The notes under the pieces were generated by a model, which ran no database searches, was not told the origin of the DNA, and saw only the letters and a program-made list of their open reading frames with translations. The position numbers and the translations under genes are program-made. A DNA stretch of 64,000 nucleotides from Chlorogloeopsis fritschii PCC 6912 (lineage in GTDB: Bacteria > Cyanobacteriota > Cyanobacteriia > Cyanobacteriales > Nostocaceae): NCBI RefSeq assembly GCF_000317285.1, contig NZ_AJLN01000143.1:20182-84181 (forward strand), read 5' to 3'. Shown here piece by piece: positions 1-7,999 of this stretch (positions within the stretch are counted from its first letter, which is position 1; the number at the start of each line of letters is the position of its first letter).

Positions 1-1
1 A

Positions 2-1174
2 TTGGTGCGGCATTTTAGGGAGGCTATTCCCCTCTCGACCACAGCAATGACCGAAGTCACCACAATTTTAGGTGGTGAGGAGAATGTTGAAGAGGCAATC
101 TTAACTCTGGTGCAAAAGTCACAGCCAGAAATTATCGGTTTGTGTACGACCGGACTGACGGAAACCAGAGGGGATGATATGGAAGGTATTCTCAAGGATT
201 TTCGCAAACGTCATCCAGAATTGGATGAATTGCCAATTATCTTGGTTTCCTCTCCAGATTTTAAAGGTGCATTACAAGATGGCTTTGCCGCTGCGGTGGA
301 AAGCACAGTCAAAGAGATTCCCCTACCAGGTGAGAAAAAGACACAGCAAATCACTATTTTGATGAGTTCTGCCTTTGCACCAGGGGATGTGCAACAGGTG
401 AAAGAGATTGTCACCGCCTTTGGATTTACACCAATTATCGTACCTGACCTTTCCGCTTCTTTGGATGGTCACTTAGATGATTCTTACAGTCCGATTACAG
501 GCGGTGGCACAACTCTGGTACAACTGCATAAAGTTGGCAGTTCTGTTTTCACCTTGGCATTGGGCGAAAGTATGCGGAATGCAGCGAAAATTCTGCAACA
601 TCGCTTCGGCACGCCCTTTGAGGTATTTACAGAACTGACAGGGTTAGAACCAACAGATAGATTTTTGCAATTTCTGGCGGAATTGAGCGGTAGTAGCGTA
701 CCAGAAAAATATCGCCGCCAACGTCGCCAGTTACAAGATGCCATGCTAGACACTCACTTTTATTTTGGACGCAAACGAGTGTCTCTAGCGTTGGAACCAG
801 ATTTATTATGGTCAACAGTTTGTTTCTTGCAATCGATGGGGGCAGAAATACAAGCAGCTGTGACGACAACGCGATCGCCTTTACTAGAAAAACTCCCCAT
901 TGATAAAGTCACTATCGGTGATTTGGAAGATTTTGAGCAACTTGCAGCAGGATCTGACTTACTAATTGGCAACTCTCACATCGCAGCGATCGCCAAACGA
1001 CTTGGCATCCCTCTTTATCGCCAGGGAATTCCCATTTTTGACCGTTTAGGTAATGGTCAATTTACCAAAGTGGGTTATAAAGGCACGATCCAAATGTTAT
1101 TTGACATTGGCAACCTCTTTTTAGAAGCAGAGGAAGCAAGTATCAAAGATACTAACATCTACGGTGATTGGTAA
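2..1174 (+). CDS. nifN: Nitrogenase FeMo-cofactor scaffold protein NifN (5' end cut by window)
   Basis: NifN forms the NifEN scaffold with NifE, on which the FeMo-cofactor precursor is matured before insertion into NifDK. About 390 C-terminal residues are visible; the reading frame is open to the window edge, so the true start lies upstream. The fold is of the nitrogenase component 1 type: a central PITGGGTTL stretch, then a C-terminal Rossmann-like half (DAMLDTHFYFGRKRVSLALE, then IGNSHIAAIAKRLGIP). Identity is supported by the directly following nifX, DUF269, DUF683, nifW, hesA, hesB and fdxH genes in the order known from heterocystous cyanobacteria. NifK or NifD is unlikely because no P-cluster context or downstream structural gene follows. 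Confidence 0.93.
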   Translation: MVRHFREAIPLSTTAMTEVTTILGGEENVEEAILTLVQKSQPEIIGLCTTGLTETRGDDMEGILKDFRKRHPELDELPIILVSSPDFKGALQDGFAAAVESTVKEIPLPGEKKTQQITILMSSAFAPGDVQQVKEIVTAFGFTPIIVPDLSASLDGHLDDSYSPITGGGTTLVQLHKVGSSVFTLALGESMRNAAKILQHRFGTPFEVFTELTGLEPTDRFLQFLAELSGSSVPEKYRRQRRQLQDAMLDTHFYFGRKRVSLALEPDLLWSTVCFLQSMGAEIQAAVTTTRSPLLEKLPIDKVTIGDLEDFEQLAAGSDLLIGNSHIAAIAKRLGIPLYRQGIPIFDRLGNGQFTKVGYKGTIQMLFDIGNLFLEAEEASIKDTNIYGDW

Positions 1175-1176
1175 TG

Positions 1177-1334
1177 GGGGCTAGGGACTAGGGGCTAGGG
1201 ACTAGGGATTAGGGACTAGGGGCTAGGGATTAGGGATTAGGGGCTAGGGACTGGAGACTAGGAATAAAGAGAAGAGATCCTAATACCCAATCCCCAGTAC
1301 CTAATACCCAATCCCCAATACCCAGTACCCAATC
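1177..1334. repeat. Opposed heptamer tandem repeats (STRR) between nifN and nifX
   Basis: From 1177 to 1260 there are twelve consecutive 7-mers of the pattern GGGRYTA (GGGGCTA, GGGACTA, GGGATTA; the last two degenerate). From 1279 to 1334 there are eight 7-mers of the complementary sense (CCCAATC, CCCAGTA, CCTAATA). The two arrays can pair to a long imperfect hairpin in the mRNA. Short tandemly repeated heptamers are a known feature of heterocystous cyanobacterial genomes; function is not established. Confidence 0.85.
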
Positions 1335-1368
1335 ACCAAAGGCTAGCCCCTAATGTAGGAGAAAGAAA

Positions 1369-1782
1369 ATGAAAATAGCCTTCACAACTAACGACCGAGT
1401 TCATATTAATGCTCATTTTGGCTGGGCTAAAACTATTGATATTTATGAGATATCATCAGAGGGATTTCAGTTTGTAGAAACTTTAAACTTTGGTGGAAAT
1501 CTCAAAGAAGATGGGAACGAAGATAAATTAGTTCCTAAATTGAATGCACTTGTTGACTGCACAATTGTTTATGTATCAGCAATTGGCGGAAATGCTGCTG
1601 CACGTTTAATTAAGAAAGGTGTTACTCCAGTTAAAGCACGAACTGAGCAAGAAAAAATTACTGATGTTCTGGAAAACCTAGTCAGAACTTTGCAGGGGAG
1701 TCCTCCACCTTGGTTGCGTAAAGCCCTACAGCAAAAATCTCGCAGCTTTGAAGATGAATTAGAGGAGGAAGCAACGGTATGA
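1369..1782 (+). CDS. nifX: Nitrogenase cofactor carrier protein NifX
   Basis: NifX belongs to the NifX/NifY/NafY and NifB C-terminal family that binds NifB-co or FeMo-co precursors and hands them between NifB, NifEN and apo-nitrogenase. The 137 residues start with the family pattern MKIAFTTNDRVHINAHFGWA, in which the His after NAHF is typical, and continue through a GGN(L)-(x)n-VPKLNALVDC segment. A GGAGA ribosome site lies about ten bases before the ATG. The stop overlaps the next start by ATGA, so the two are translationally coupled. Length and position between nifN and the DUF269 gene are as in Anabaena. Confidence 0.93.
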   Translation: MKIAFTTNDRVHINAHFGWAKTIDIYEISSEGFQFVETLNFGGNLKEDGNEDKLVPKLNALVDCTIVYVSAIGGNAAARLIKKGVTPVKARTEQEKITDVLENLVRTLQGSPPPWLRKALQQKSRSFEDELEEEATV

Positions 1783-2255
1783 GCGCAACTAATAGTGTAA
1801 ATGGAACAGCGACAACAGAAGTTTTAAAATCACCTTTCTTGAAAGCGATCGTGCAACAAATCCGCGGACAAGATAGCTATGGAGTATATCGCAATTGGTC
1901 GGATGAGTTGATACTCAAACCTTTTGTTGTTACTAAACAAAAGAAACGCGAAATTTCTGTTGAGGGTGAAGTAGATCCGATTACTGTAGCAAGAATTATG
2001 GCATTTTATCGAGCTGTTGCAGCCCGGATTGAACAAGAAACTGGTCTTTTATCTCAGGTTGTAGTTGATTTAAGCCATGAGGGTTTTGGCTGGGCATTAG
2101 TTTTTTCTGGTCGTTTATTACTGGCTGTAAAAACATTGCGAGATGCTCATCGCTTTGGTTTTGAATCGCTAGAAAAAGTGGCAGAAGAAGGAGAAAAGTT
2201 AGTACAAAAAGGTATGGAATTAGCTCAACGTTTTCCGGAAGTAGGAAGATTGTAA
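1779..2255 (+). CDS. NifX-associated nitrogen fixation protein (DUF269)
   Basis: A 158-residue soluble protein of the DUF269 family, found almost only downstream of nifX in diazotrophs and thought to assist cofactor assembly or nitrogenase maturation; its precise reaction is unknown. Visible family traits are the N-terminal FLKAIVQQIRGQDSYGVYRN segment, the central DELILKPFVVTKQKKREI and a DLSHEGFGWALVFSGRLLL block. It overlaps nifX by four bases and reads in the same direction as the whole cluster. No transmembrane or signal segment is present. Confidence 0.9.
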   Translation: MSATNSVNGTATTEVLKSPFLKAIVQQIRGQDSYGVYRNWSDELILKPFVVTKQKKREISVEGEVDPITVARIMAFYRAVAARIEQETGLLSQVVVDLSHEGFGWALVFSGRLLLAVKTLRDAHRFGFESLEKVAEEGEKLVQKGMELAQRFPEVGRL

Positions 2256-2338
2256 TTAATTAGTCATTAGTCATTGGTCATTAGTCATTAGTAATTAATG
2301 GCGAATGACAAATGACGAATTTGACTATTGTATTCACA
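2256..2338. repeat. Heptamer tandem repeat (TTAGTCA type)
   Basis: After the DUF269 stop there is a run of near-identical units, TTAGTCATTAGTCATTGG and so on, followed by AATGRCRAATGACAAATGACGAAT. The same unit style recurs at about 3715-3830, 4215-4250 and 37530-37590. The repeat supplies an in-frame ATG at 2312 that is probably not the natural start of the next gene. Confidence 0.7.
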
Positions 2339-2557
2339 ATGCTTAGTAAATATCAAATGACAATTGAAGAACTCAAAACTCAAATCAAACGCCTCAATAG
2401 CAAGGCAGGGCAAATGAAAATGGATCTGCACGATTTAGCAGAGGGACTGCCAACAGATTACGAAAAACTTATGGATGTTGCTACTGCAACTTATAAAATT
2501 TATTGTCAGCTAGATGAATTAAAGCAACAACTGAAACAAATGGAGCAAAAAAAATGA
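2339..2557 (+). CDS. DUF683 / CCE_0567-family nif-cluster protein
   Basis: A small (about 72 residues) helical protein of the DUF683 family that always sits in nif clusters next to the nifX-associated gene; function unknown, probably a coiled-coil helper of nitrogenase biogenesis. The conserved block is TIEELKTQIKRLNSKAGQMK followed by MDLHDLAEGLP, then a helix with LDELKQQLKQME. An earlier ATG at 2312 lies in repeat DNA, so ATG 2339 (or 2357) is preferred. Its TGA stop overlaps the nifW ATG (ATGA). Confidence 0.85.
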   Translation: MLSKYQMTIEELKTQIKRLNSKAGQMKMDLHDLAEGLPTDYEKLMDVATATYKIYCQLDELKQQLKQMEQKK

Positions 2558-2871
2558 GCGAAGATTGGAATAAGTTCCAAAAGCTCACAGAAGCAGAGGA
2601 ATATTTTGATTTTTTTCAATTACCTTATGACCAAAAGGTTGTGAATGTAAATCGCCTGCATATTCTCAAAAAATTCTCCCAATATATTCAAGAAATTGAT
2701 GAGAATTATACTGACCTTAGTCTCGAAGATAAGTTAAGTAAATATTGTGAGGCGCTGCAAAAGGCTTATCAGGTTTTTATCGAATCTACACCTCAAGAAC
2801 AAAAGCTGTTCAAAGTGTTTAACCAGAAGCCTAAAAATGTAATTACGCTGACAGAAATCACTTCTGATTAG
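2554..2871 (+). CDS. nifW: Nitrogenase-stabilising/protective protein NifW
   Basis: NifW binds the MoFe protein (or its assembly intermediates) and helps full activity, with a suggested role in protection from oxygen. The 105 residues match the family's usual length of about 100-115 and carry its hallmark EAEEYFDFFQLPYDQKVV near the N terminus, then NRLHILKKFSQYI. The start overlaps the DUF683 stop. Eleven bases separate it from hesA, within the same transcription direction. Confidence 0.9.
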   Translation: MSEDWNKFQKLTEAEEYFDFFQLPYDQKVVNVNRLHILKKFSQYIQEIDENYTDLSLEDKLSKYCEALQKAYQVFIESTPQEQKLFKVFNQKPKNVITLTEITSD

Positions 2872-2881
2872 GAGGTAAAAA

Positions 2882-3670
2882 GTGATAGACCTAACGCCTA
2901 CCGAGTTAGAACGTTACCGTCGCCAAATAATGCTCCCCAATTTTGGCGAAGTTGCACAAAAGCGCCTGAAGTCAGCGACTGTTCTGGTGACAGGTGTGGG
3001 GGGATTAGGCGGTACGGCAGCGCTCTACCTAGCAGTAGCAGGCGTTGGGCGGCTGATCCTAGTTCGGGGTGGCGATCTGCGACTTGATGATATGAATCGT
3101 CAAATTTTGATGACGCATGATTGGGTTGGTAAGCCAAGGGTTTTTAAGGCAAAGCAAACTTTAGAAGCAATCAATCCTGATGTCAAGGTAGAAGCAGTTC
3201 ATGAATATGTCACCCCGGAGAATGTGGATGTTTTGGTGCAATCTGCAGATATGGCGCTTGACTGCGCCCATAATTTTACGGAGCGCGATTTGTTGAATGA
3301 AGCTTGCGTGCGCTGGCGTAAACCAATGGTGGAAGCAGCGATGGATGGGATGGAAGCTTATCTAACTACGATTATTCCCGGTGTGACACCTTGTTTATCT
3401 TGCCTATTTCCCGAAAAACCAGATTGGGATCGGCGCGGATTTTCAGTGTTAGGTGCCGTATCTGGAACTCTCGCTTGTCTGTCAGCATTGGAAGCAATCA
3501 AGCTGATCACTGGATTTAGTCAACCTCTCCTATCGCAACTGTTGACAATAGATCTTGCTCGCATGGAATTTGCCAAGCGCCATTCTTATCGCGATCGCTC
3601 TTGCCCGGTGTGTGGTAATAATGCACCTTGGAGATACTTGCAATCAAAATCTACAGTCATTAGTCAGTAG
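2882..3670 (+). CDS. hesA: HesA, ThiF/MoeB-family adenylating protein
   Basis: HesA is an E1-like ThiF/MoeB family protein expressed in heterocysts with the nif genes; the likely role is ATP-dependent activation for sulfur or molybdenum-cofactor chemistry. Of 262 residues, the nucleotide-binding part has VLVTGVGGLGGTAALYLA (about 33-50) and a DDMNRQIL arginine motif (about 70), and two CxxC pairs (CLSC about 177-180 and CPVC near the C terminus) suggest a structural zinc. It starts at GTG 2882, with a strong GGAGG six bases upstream; no ATG fits. It follows nifW by eleven bases. Confidence 0.9.
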   Translation: MIDLTPTELERYRRQIMLPNFGEVAQKRLKSATVLVTGVGGLGGTAALYLAVAGVGRLILVRGGDLRLDDMNRQILMTHDWVGKPRVFKAKQTLEAINPDVKVEAVHEYVTPENVDVLVQSADMALDCAHNFTERDLLNEACVRWRKPMVEAAMDGMEAYLTTIIPGVTPCLSCLFPEKPDWDRRGFSVLGAVSGTLACLSALEAIKLITGFSQPLLSQLLTIDLARMEFAKRHSYRDRSCPVCGNNAPWRYLQSKSTVISQ

Positions 3671-3714
3671 GGGCGGGTTTAGCCCTCACTCTCTGCGAGC
3701 TAAAACCGCCCGTA
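3667..3714. repeat. GGGCGGGTTT-ended inverted repeat, copy 1
   Basis: A palindromic element directly after hesA: GTAGGGGCGGGTTTA at the left and TAAAACCGCCCGTAC at the right with a short AT/GC loop. Two longer relatives with the same ends occur at 9867-9933 and 24320-24387. It can form a stem that could act as a terminator or mRNA 3' end. The following 3715-3830 carries heptamer repeats. Confidence 0.75.
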
Positions 3715-3840
3715 CATTAGTCATTGGTTATTAGTTATTAGTTAATAGTTGATAGTTGATTGGAAAAACCTATAGACAACTACTAACAAAGGACAAATGA
3801 CGAATGACAAAGGACAAATTTTCAATAGTCAGGAGGTCAA

Positions 3841-4212
3841 ATGTCTGTTACTTTGACAGAAAAAGCAGAATTTCGATTGCGAGCATTCTTAGCAGGTTCT
3901 GCTCCCGATGCCAATGACGCAACTAAAGGCATCCGCATCTCTGTTAAAGATGGTGGTTGCAGTGGTTACGAATATGCAATGGATGTCACTAGTAAGCCCA
4001 AAGCAGATGATCTAGTGATCCAGCAAGGTAAGATAACCATTTATGTTGATGCTGAAAGTGCGCCTCTATTAGAAGGGATTGTCATCGATTTTATTGATGG
4101 CGTGATGGAAAGCGGCTTCAAGTTTATCAACCCCAATGCAACTGAAACCTGTGGGTGCGGCAAGTCATTCAAAACAAGTGATTGTTCGTCTGCGGGTGTA
4201 CCTTGCAGTTAA
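3841..4212 (+). CDS. hesB: HesB/IscA-type iron-sulfur cluster carrier
   Basis: An A-type Fe-S carrier linked to nitrogenase maturation (the nif-associated HesB/IscA group). In 123 residues the three conserved cysteines are present: the first in DGGCSGYEY (about residue 40) and the C-terminal pair in TCGCGKSF (about 101-103), which together hold a transferable cluster. A GGAGG site lies 5-10 bases before the ATG. It sits between hesA and fdxH, consistent with building the ferredoxin or nitrogenase clusters. The extra C-terminal cysteines (DCSSAGVPCS) are outside the core motif. Confidence 0.92.
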   Translation: MSVTLTEKAEFRLRAFLAGSAPDANDATKGIRISVKDGGCSGYEYAMDVTSKPKADDLVIQQGKITIYVDAESAPLLEGIVIDFIDGVMESGFKFINPNATETCGCGKSFKTSDCSSAGVPCS

Positions 4213-4275
4213 TAGCTAATAGCTAATGGTTAATGGCTAATAGCAATCAACAACTTTATTGAGGAGAACACAAAA

Positions 4276-4575
4276 ATGGCAACCTACCAAGTTAGATTAA
4301 TCAACAAAAAAGAAGATCTTGACGCTACAATCGAAGTTGATGAAGAGACTACTATCCTAGAAGCAGCAGAGGAAAATGGAATTGAGTTGCCATTCTCTTG
4401 TCACTCTGGTTCTTGCTCTAGCTGCGTCGGTAAGGTAGTTGAAGGTGAAATCGATCAATCTGAGCAAATCTTCCTTGATGACGATCAGGTTTCCAAAGGC
4501 TTCGCTTTACTTTGCGTAACCTATCCACGTTCTAATTGTACAATTAAGACCCATCAAGAACCTTATCTTGTCTAA
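4276..4575 (+). CDS. fdxH: Heterocyst-type [2Fe-2S] ferredoxin FdxH
   Basis: Plant-type [2Fe-2S] ferredoxin that donates electrons to nitrogenase reductase. The 99 residues include the cluster ligands CHSGSCSSC and, about 29 residues later, LLCVTYP. The setting at the end of the hesA-hesB run is the known fdxH position in heterocystous species and distinguishes it from photosynthetic petF. A GAGGAGA ribosome site precedes the ATG, and heptamer repeats (TAATAGC/TAATGGC) fill the space from hesB. Confidence 0.93.
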   Translation: MATYQVRLINKKEDLDATIEVDEETTILEAAEENGIELPFSCHSGSCSSCVGKVVEGEIDQSEQIFLDDDQVSKGFALLCVTYPRSNCTIKTHQEPYLV

Positions 4576-4623
4576 AGTTTTTATTTTTTCTCCCCTTCAT
4601 TTTCTCTTTTTCTAGCTCATCTT

Positions 4624-4654
4624 GAAGTTATAGCTTTTATAGAGCTATGACTTC
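4624..4654 (+). terminator. Probable terminator hairpin after fdxH
   Basis: GAAGTTATAGCT and AGCTATGACTTC form a 12-bp stem with one mismatch around a 7-base loop, followed by a T-rich stretch. It lies about 50 bases after the fdxH stop and would end the nif-hes-fdx transcript. Confidence 0.45.
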
Positions 4655-5005
4655 TTATTTCTATGTTTAGAACTCAATACACTTACAGTTAAAGTACAAC
4701 CTTAAATAATTAATTATTTTTTATATTTTAGCTTTCTTTCTTTAAATATAACCTATTTTTGTAATTGGTTTAACGTTTTTTTATTTTTATTTTATAAATA
4801 ATTAAGTAAGCAATATTTTGATGTATTGACAGTTCATATTTTATTAATGGCATTGGCACAGTCAATAGCTAAATAATATAGTTCCTTTGTTATCAAAGTA
4901 GAAAATAAACGCTTGATACTTAATCGAAAATTTGCCTGCTGCGTTTACGTCCAGATTGTTAATGGGTAATCAGATATTTTTCAAAATTGAGGCATTGGTA
5001 ACAAT
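4655..5005. other. AT-rich intergenic region before ctaB
   Basis: A very AT-rich spacer separating the nif cluster from the heme O synthase gene. No open frame with recognisable content or repeat was found beyond the hairpin at its left edge; it probably holds the ctaB promoter. Confidence 0.5.
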
Positions 5006-5956
5006 ATGATAGGGAACACTGTCACGCGCCGCTATCAGAATTTTTTAGAAATTGTTCAGAGTTACTATCAACTCACAAAGCCCCGAATTATTCCCCTATT
5101 GCTGATTACCACAACTGCTAGTATGTCTATTGCATCTAGGGGAAAATTAGATTTGATATTGCTACTATTCACCTTAGCTGGCGGTACTTTTGCTGCTGCT
5201 AGTGCCCAGACATTTAATTGCGTTTATGATCGCGACATTGATTATGAAATGGAACGCACGCGCCACCGCCCTTTACCTTCCGGGCGGGTACAGCCTACTC
5301 ATGCTTTAATATTTGCGATCGCCTTAGCTTGTATTTCCTTCACGTTGCTGGCAGCCTTTGTGAATTTGCTTAGTGCTGTGCTGGCAATGTCCGGTATTTT
5401 GTTTTATGTGGGCGTCTATACTCATTTACTCAAACGCCATACATCTCTCAATATTGTGATTGGTGGGGCTGCTGGGGCAATTCCAACGTTAGTGGGTTGG
5501 GCAGCAGTTACAGATAGTGTAAGCTGGACAGCATGGCTTTTATTTGCGATCGTTTTTTTATGGACACCTCCTCATTTTTGGGCGCTGGCATTAATGATTA
5601 GCGAAGATTATGCCAAGGTGGGTGTGCCGATGCTGCCAGTAGTTGCTGATAATATTACCGCCGCTCGCCAAATATGGGTGTACACTTTACTACTGATTCC
5701 CAGCACATTTTTATTACTAGAACCTCTCAACGTAATGGGTGCAATTTATGGCAGCACAACCTTTATACTGGGGGCTATTTTTATCAAAAAAGCTTGGGCA
5801 CTTTTACACAATTCAGAGGATAAACAATTAGCGCGATCGCTTTTTCTTTATTCGATTCTCTACATGATGTTACTTTGTGCCGCAATGGTGATTGATAGCT
5901 TTCCTATCACCCATAAGTTAATTGAGGTAATTTTAGGTTTTTTGGTTAGTAGATAG
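5006..5956 (+). CDS. ctaB: Heme O synthase (protoheme IX farnesyltransferase)
   Basis: Transfers farnesyl diphosphate to heme b to give heme O, the precursor of heme A for cytochrome oxidases. The 316-residue protein is a UbiA-family membrane enzyme with about eight to nine hydrophobic helices. It carries the Mg-diphosphate motif NCVYDRDIDYEMERTRHRPL (about 73-92), preceded by QLTKPRIIPLLL near the N terminus. It is apart from the coxBAC genes at 12.2-15.7 kb, but both point to respiratory oxidase biogenesis. No ctaA was seen in this window. Confidence 0.95.
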   Translation: MIGNTVTRRYQNFLEIVQSYYQLTKPRIIPLLLITTTASMSIASRGKLDLILLLFTLAGGTFAAASAQTFNCVYDRDIDYEMERTRHRPLPSGRVQPTHALIFAIALACISFTLLAAFVNLLSAVLAMSGILFYVGVYTHLLKRHTSLNIVIGGAAGAIPTLVGWAAVTDSVSWTAWLLFAIVFLWTPPHFWALALMISEDYAKVGVPMLPVVADNITAARQIWVYTLLLIPSTFLLLEPLNVMGAIYGSTTFILGAIFIKKAWALLHNSEDKQLARSLFLYSILYMMLLCAAMVIDSFPITHKLIEVILGFLVSR

Positions 5957-5965
5957 TGAAAAACA

Positions 5966-5998
5966 AGATCCCCGACTTCTCAAAGAAGTCGGAGATCT
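5966..5998. repeat. 33-bp palindromic repeat (GATCCCCGACTTCT family), copy 1
   Basis: AGATCCCCGACTTCT, a 3-4-base loop, then the near-complement ending in AGATCT. It sits ten bases after the ctaB stop, between convergent genes, and can work as a bidirectional terminator. Relatives occur at 7040-7072, 16340-16372 and 34324-34356. Confidence 0.8.
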
Positions 5999-6025
5999 GT
6001 GTCTTGAGTACAACACAATCAATTT

Positions 6026-6235
6026 TTAATCAACAGCAACCATCACATCTGTTGCTTTAATAACAGCATAAGCTTCTTTTCCTTCTGATAATTGAAGACT
6101 GTCAGCTGAGGCTTTTGTGATAACTGAGGTAACTTCTACTCCTGGTGCAATTTCTAAAGTGACTTCAGTATTAACGGAACCTGGTACAACTTTTTTAACA
6201 GTAGCTTTTAGAGCGTTACGAGCACTGACTTTCAT
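6026..6235 (-). CDS. Molbindin-like Mop/TOBE-domain protein
   Basis: A 69-residue stand-alone Mop (TOBE) domain, the unit that binds molybdate or tungstate in storage molbindins and at the end of ModE and ModC. Visible traits are the start MKVSARNALKATVKKVVPGS, VNTEVTLEIAPGVEVTSVIT and the end GKEAYAVIKATDVMVAVD. This covers one full domain of about 65-70 residues. Location next to the nif genes, whose product needs molybdenum, suggests intracellular molybdate buffering; this is inference. No membrane segment. Confidence 0.85.
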   Translation of the reverse strand: MKVSARNALKATVKKVVPGSVNTEVTLEIAPGVEVTSVITKASADSLQLSEGKEAYAVIKATDVMVAVD

Positions 6236-6373
6236 ATTCTAAATTTACTAATTTTGACACGCTCATGCTATCACAAGAAAATTATTTTTATATAATACAT
6301 TATGTTTATTTTCAGATTTTGTTTATACTTATTCAAGTATTTTTTATAATTTCCGGCTGTAAATGTATCAATT

Positions 6374-7015
6374 ATGTCAGAATCAAAACATTACAAACCA
6401 GAAAATGAAGATTTTGAGCGCAAGTGGCTAGCCTACTATCAAGCTGTTGAAGGGCGTCCACCACGAGACACTCTACTGACAGCGTTAGATTCTTTTGATA
6501 AAGAAAATATAGGTACTTCTAAGCCTTATTTCGCAGTCGACTTAGGGTGTGGAGAAGGAAGAGATACTGTCGAATTATTACGTCGTGGTTGGCGGGTATT
6601 AGCAATTGATGGACAACAAGAAGCCATTACTCGTTTGTTAAATCATCCTGACATTGATTCACAACTTTTACAAACCCGCGTTCTGCGTTTTGAAAATTTA
6701 ACTTTACCAGAATCGGTAGATTTAGTAAATGCTAGTTTTTCACTACCTTTTTGTCCACCAGGATCTTTTCCGAAATTATGGAAAGTAATTGTTACATCTT
6801 TACGTTCTGGTGGTCGCTTTGCTGGTCAATTATTCGGAGAGCGTGATTCTTGGGCTATTTACACTTCTATTACTCATCATACCCGCAAACAAGTAGAACA
6901 GATGCTGGAAGGCTTTGAAATTGAAATATTAAACGAAGAAGATCATCCAGGTAAAACAGCGCTAGGAGAAGAAAAACACTGGCATATTTTTCACGTAGTA
7001 GCACGTAAATTATAA
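6374..7015 (+). CDS. Class I SAM-dependent methyltransferase
   Basis: A 213-residue Rossmann-fold methyltransferase. Motif I is VDLGCGEGRDTVELL (about 56-70), with an acidic residue ending the second strand (LAIDGQQ) to hold the SAM ribose. The later block GGRFAGQLFGERDSW resembles TehB/thiopurine-like small-molecule methyltransferases. The substrate cannot be told. It stands alone between the Mop gene and a hairpin at 7040. Confidence 0.75.
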   Translation: MSESKHYKPENEDFERKWLAYYQAVEGRPPRDTLLTALDSFDKENIGTSKPYFAVDLGCGEGRDTVELLRRGWRVLAIDGQQEAITRLLNHPDIDSQLLQTRVLRFENLTLPESVDLVNASFSLPFCPPGSFPKLWKVIVTSLRSGGRFAGQLFGERDSWAIYTSITHHTRKQVEQMLEGFEIEILNEEDHPGKTALGEEKHWHIFHVVARKL

Positions 7016-7039
7016 TACTGTTGTTATGTTGAAAGATGC

Positions 7040-7072
7040 AGTTCCCCGACTTCTTTGAGAAGTCGGGGAACT
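7040..7072. repeat. 33-bp palindromic repeat (GTTCCCCGACTTCT form), copy 2
   Basis: AGTTCCCCGACTTCT / AGAAGTCGGGGAACT, a perfect stem with a three-base loop, 25 bases after the methyltransferase stop. It belongs to the same family as the copy after ctaB and probably serves as terminator. Confidence 0.8.
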
Positions 7073-7214
7073 TGTTTTGAATAAAACTATACCAATTTAA
7101 TAAAACTGTGACAGCAAATGCATGAGTTGTTCTTAGCAACATGAGTGCGATCGCCACTAACATTCAAACTCACCTGAAAATAGAGTTGGGGGAACGGAAA
7201 ACAGAGAAAGTCAT

Positions 7215-7371
7215 ATCTTGCACCCACGCTCTTGTCGCCAAGAAATAAATTTCTTGGCTAAAAGTTAAAGTCAGTTAAAACTGACTTTAAATATAAGCCT
7301 GGAACTTAAGTACCCTACGGGAAGCCGCCCTTTGGGCGTCTACCAGGCGTTTTAGGGGCGAGGTGCAAGAT
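7215..7371. mobile_element. 157-bp MITE-like element with 10-bp terminal inverted repeats
   Basis: The ends ATCTTGCACC (7215-7224) and GGTGCAAGAT (7362-7371) are exact inverted repeats. Inside are three small hairpins: GCCAAGAAA/TTTCTTGGC near 7237-7258, AAAGTCAGTT/AACTGACTTT at 7267-7288, and CCGCCCTTTGGGCG near 7325-7338. There is no coding frame. The architecture fits a non-autonomous element or structured repeat; no clear target duplication was identified. Confidence 0.55.
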
Positions 7372-7999
7372 GTGAAGAAAGAAATATTTTCATTTCTTTG
7401 TTATGGATAGAGCTATTCTGTGGCTGAGTTCTGTATTTTAAGTTCTATTGATTATTGATATTTAATTGCAATTTGCTTGTTGTTTATTACTCTAATATAA
7501 AATTCATAAAAGATTTTCTTAGCTTATTAAAAGCAAAAAACACAAATATTTTGGATTATTTTAATATTCACTTTCTAGAGAATTTTGCAAAGTTTTATAA
7601 CCAACTCCTTGTGCATCTTTTCTCCAAAGATAATATATAAATGTAGGCTAAATTGTTGCCTCAGAACCTAAACTTCAGCAGCGAAAAGCAGTTACATTCT
7701 CTGTAATTAATGTAGTTATAAATCTTGGCTAAACTAAAAATTGTGAGTAAATGTAAGATATATTCAAGGTAAAAATCACGGGAAAATGCGTAATTCTTCT
7801 CTCACTCAAAGCCAGATTTATTAAGACATGAAACGACATAATTTGAAGTTTCGTAATTGCTTTTTGAAATAGCGACTCTAATTCTCGCAATTCAGCCTAA
7901 GTTTCGATGAAGCGTGTATGCCGGAGGCATATGCAGTAAGGGAAGAATTGCAGCAATATAGAACCAATTTCCTTACAAAAAGGGAAAGGAGCAGGAATT
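7372..7999. other. Non-coding AT-rich stretch before the CBS gene
   Basis: Short open frames occur here (for example 7455-7640), but their composition is AT-rich and without domain-like sequence. Together with 7073-7214, this leaves almost a kilobase without a credible protein gene apart from the repeat elements. A ribosome site (AAAGGAG) for the CBS gene lies at the right end. Confidence 0.5.

Noticed and set aside
1177..1334. Possible CRISPR-like array
   Set aside because: The units are 7 bases with no spacers and vary internally; they are short tandem repeats.
7455..7640. Plus-strand frame of 61 residues
   Set aside because: Very AT-rich, Asn/Phe/Leu-dominated, typical of random AT sequence.
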